Assembly: GCA_003952965.2 (NCBI GenBank)
Contig: RXIC02000086.1
Span: forward strand, 233,958-297,957
Length of the DNA: 64,000 nucleotides
Direction: 5' to 3'
Origin: Morella rubra
Taxonomy: Eukaryota > Streptophyta > Magnoliopsida > Fagales > Myricaceae
Shown here: positions 61,801 to 64,000 of the stretch, piece after piece
Position numbering within the stretch: the first letter of the stretch is position 1
How the letters are laid out: each line of letters starts with the position of its first letter
Position numbers and translations under genes: made by a program
Notes under the pieces: generated by a model
What the model was told of the DNA's origin: nothing
The model's input: the letters and a program-made list of their open reading frames with translations, nothing else
The model's database searches: none

Positions 61801-64000
61801 AGCACCCTCCCCATTTCCAGACCTCATCCACATGAAACCCACAAGTACCGAAGCAAGCGATCCTTTGCTTATGTCTCTCGTATCGACGAACTACCATCCA
61901 CTTTCCTAATAATAAAAAATATATTTCTCCCCTTTCCTGGGTGATTCAATACTTGAGGATCACCTACACGTTTAGTACTCGTCATCATTATCCGGTGACC
62001 TCGCAACCCTCATTTGGCTTAGGTATTTAGTTTCATACGCTCTTATAGGTCTGTTATCTCTTTGGACGTGCACCGCAAAATTTGGTTCGGTTTATTCCTA
62101 TATAAATTGGCTCTCGTCTTAGATAATTTCTTCTCTCTCTCCTGTCTCGTATCTCGAGGTTGGTTTAAGTCGCGTGTGTTTGTTTTGCTACCGATTGCTA
62201 TAGAGAGGAACACTGAGTGAACTAACATTTTTGTGCCGTCGGAAGAGTGCAATAATTCGGCCGAAAGTCGGAACAAGGGTAGACGAGCCCCATATATCCA
62301 TATTAGAAAATAGCCGTAAATAGTATCACCTAAAGACAAGCCCGCGTAGATAAACCCTCCATATTCAGAAGTGAATAATGCTAATTCTACAGCGTCAGCA
62401 TTTTCATGCAATAATCGAGTGGACAAATTCGAAGTATCTGTCGACTGTCCGATAGTTCATGGTAAATTCTGGCGAGACATAGAAGGTCCAGGTCAATGCC
62501 GAGTCATGTCATGGTGTAGGCCTTAAAGGCCATCTGCTGTCTGGTCCCCTAAAAGACGCTGAAGTGAGGAAGGAAATACGGTGAAGCGGTGTCTTTTTCA
62601 CTATTGGAAATCACCTTATTTTGATTTTACCGAATAAATGCAGATGTACGACGGTTAGTATCGGACGGGGTGTAAATTCCGCGTGTCCGCTCCGCGCCCC
62701 CCCCGACGTAGAAAATTCTATTGCATGCATTTTGGATAGAGAAAGCCCAGAGCAGCAGATGAACGCGTGCAGTATTCGCCCATTCCTGATCGAGCGCGAT
62801 ACACATAGTAAGATCCAGCAAAGTAATAGGTCGAGATTCGGTGATTTATGTGAGACACCGGTTTAGCACTCTCCCTATCTTTCTATCTTCAAACCCAACT
62901 GCTCTGGTGGTCAATCTCTTGCCAAAAGATCTACCACAGTCAGTCAGAATCCTTACTACAGATTTCAGTATGCGCGCCCACATCCCGAATTGCCGATGGA
63001 ACTACCACCAGACTTCAAGACCACAGAAAATGTAATTTAGGCAGTTCTTAACATCATCAAGTAGTGCGCTGTTCTCATTTTGACTTACCCACTTCAAACT
63101 CATGGATATATGCCGAAGTTGCATGTCATCATTGTATATATCTAGGTTTTGATAATTCGAACTAATTCCTCCCTTCATCCAACATATTTTCTTCTCCGTT
63201 AGGATCTATCTGTGTGGTTATGAAAATATTGAGGAAGCCTAAAACTCGCGCCGCTCCTGCTGATCTCTGACTCTGACTACGGTTACTCGTTTCCTCGTGT
63301 TCTGACCGTTACGGGAGAGTAACGAACGCAGCTATTGTGAAAAGCGTATTGTATTTATATCTGAATAAAGAGGACACGGTTGGACTGAAGCGTAAATTAT
63401 ATCCCAGCGGATAAACGTATGATAGGAGGGCGAAGGTTAACCGCTATTTTTTTTATGTTTTTCATTTAGTCAGCGACATGCGATTTGGTTACGCGATACT
63501 GGGATAACCATAGCTTATAATCAGCCTCTAACAGACGAGCGGCATTGGATGCTAGCTAGCACACGCTCCCATAGAAATGCTAAAATGAGTATTAAGACAC
63601 GCACCTGTGAATCGAGGTCTGTTATTGTTCAGTTAGCATCAATTGCCAATTATGCTTCTAGTTGTGTTTTTCTATTTCTCGTTTACAAGAATAATGTGCT
63701 CCTTTATAGCGATGCTCTTTGTCGACGAATATATGATATATTAAACTATTGTGGTGTCAAAATGAGGCTCCCCCCCTCCCACCTATCCATATCATTTTCT
63801 TGATCTGTCCTACTATGAGGACAGTCGCCAAAAAAACAGGTCCCCTGTAACTCGTCTGAATCCTTATCTCTCGGAGTTCTCCTTCGTTCAACTTAGCGTA
63901 GCATAGTCGGTCTAACTAGTCCATCATTAGAGGAAGGCCTGATAGTAAATTTGTGAAAATATTGAAGTAATAAAAAATTTTTAAATATTGAAGTTAGCCG
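58871..64000 (-). other. Noisy continuation of copy C (unpolished copy of 32270 leftward)
   Basis: Ordered anchors tie it to the reverse complement of copy A. 'accatgactaagc' at about 59151 corresponds to A 32107-32119. 'gatccaaaagaaccc' at about 60270 corresponds to A 31650-31665, and 'gaccatacgaagctt' at about 60825 to A 31362-31376. 'ccccattgccgcct' at about 61418 corresponds to A 31116-31130, and 'tataaattggctctc' at about 62101 to A 30810-30830. Spacing is about twice that in A. No gene is supported. Confidence 0.75.

Overview
The window is nuclear DNA of a eudicot plant. The evidence is intron-rich genes with GT-AG junctions, plant-only families (DYT1-type bHLH, MORF9, P-class PPR, DUF538, terpene synthase TPS-g), AT-rich intergenic DNA, LINE and MITE debris, and a 200-base N gap from draft scaffolding. 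I could not fix the species.

Layout. 1-1372 is the 3' end of a terpene synthase pseudogene with a 5'-truncated LINE in its last intron. 2794-3532 is a second, truncated terpene synthase copy. 4325-9559 (minus) holds three intronless tandem paralogues of a small mitochondrial PPR protein that resembles the plant mitoribosomal rPPR3 group. 9719-10100 is a fold-back MITE with a 9-bp target duplication. 11945-13385 (plus) is a four-exon DYT1-like tapetum bHLH gene. 17090-17530 (minus) is a DUF538 secreted protein with an apparent one-base frameshift. 20126-21151 (minus) is a disordered Tyr/Gly/Pro-rich protein of the At5g39570/PLDRP1 type. 23013-24976 (minus) is a four-exon MORF9-like plastid RNA-editing factor. 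53839-56174 (minus) is a seven-exon bHLH112-like transcription factor.

The second half (28155-64000) is dominated by one locus present three times: the upstream region of the bHLH112-like gene. Copy A (28155-33267) and copy B (33293-40640) are direct repeats. Copy C (56180-58870, continuing degraded to the window end) is inverted. Clean stretches of the copies are nearly identical apart from rare SNPs, but identity collapses abruptly at several points into insertion-rich sequence: 36810-37580, 40640 onward, and 58870 onward. Copy B even runs into a garbled second copy of the bHLH gene (40640-42370). This fits unpolished long-read gap filling and mis-joined haplotypes better than a biological triplication. 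42371-52900 holds no recognisable gene.

The real genes are independent nuclear loci and form no operon or joint pathway. I found no convincing undescribed biological system. The most consequential observations are the mis-assembly signature, the LINE insertion with intact target duplication in the dead terpene synthase, and the tandem PPR trio.
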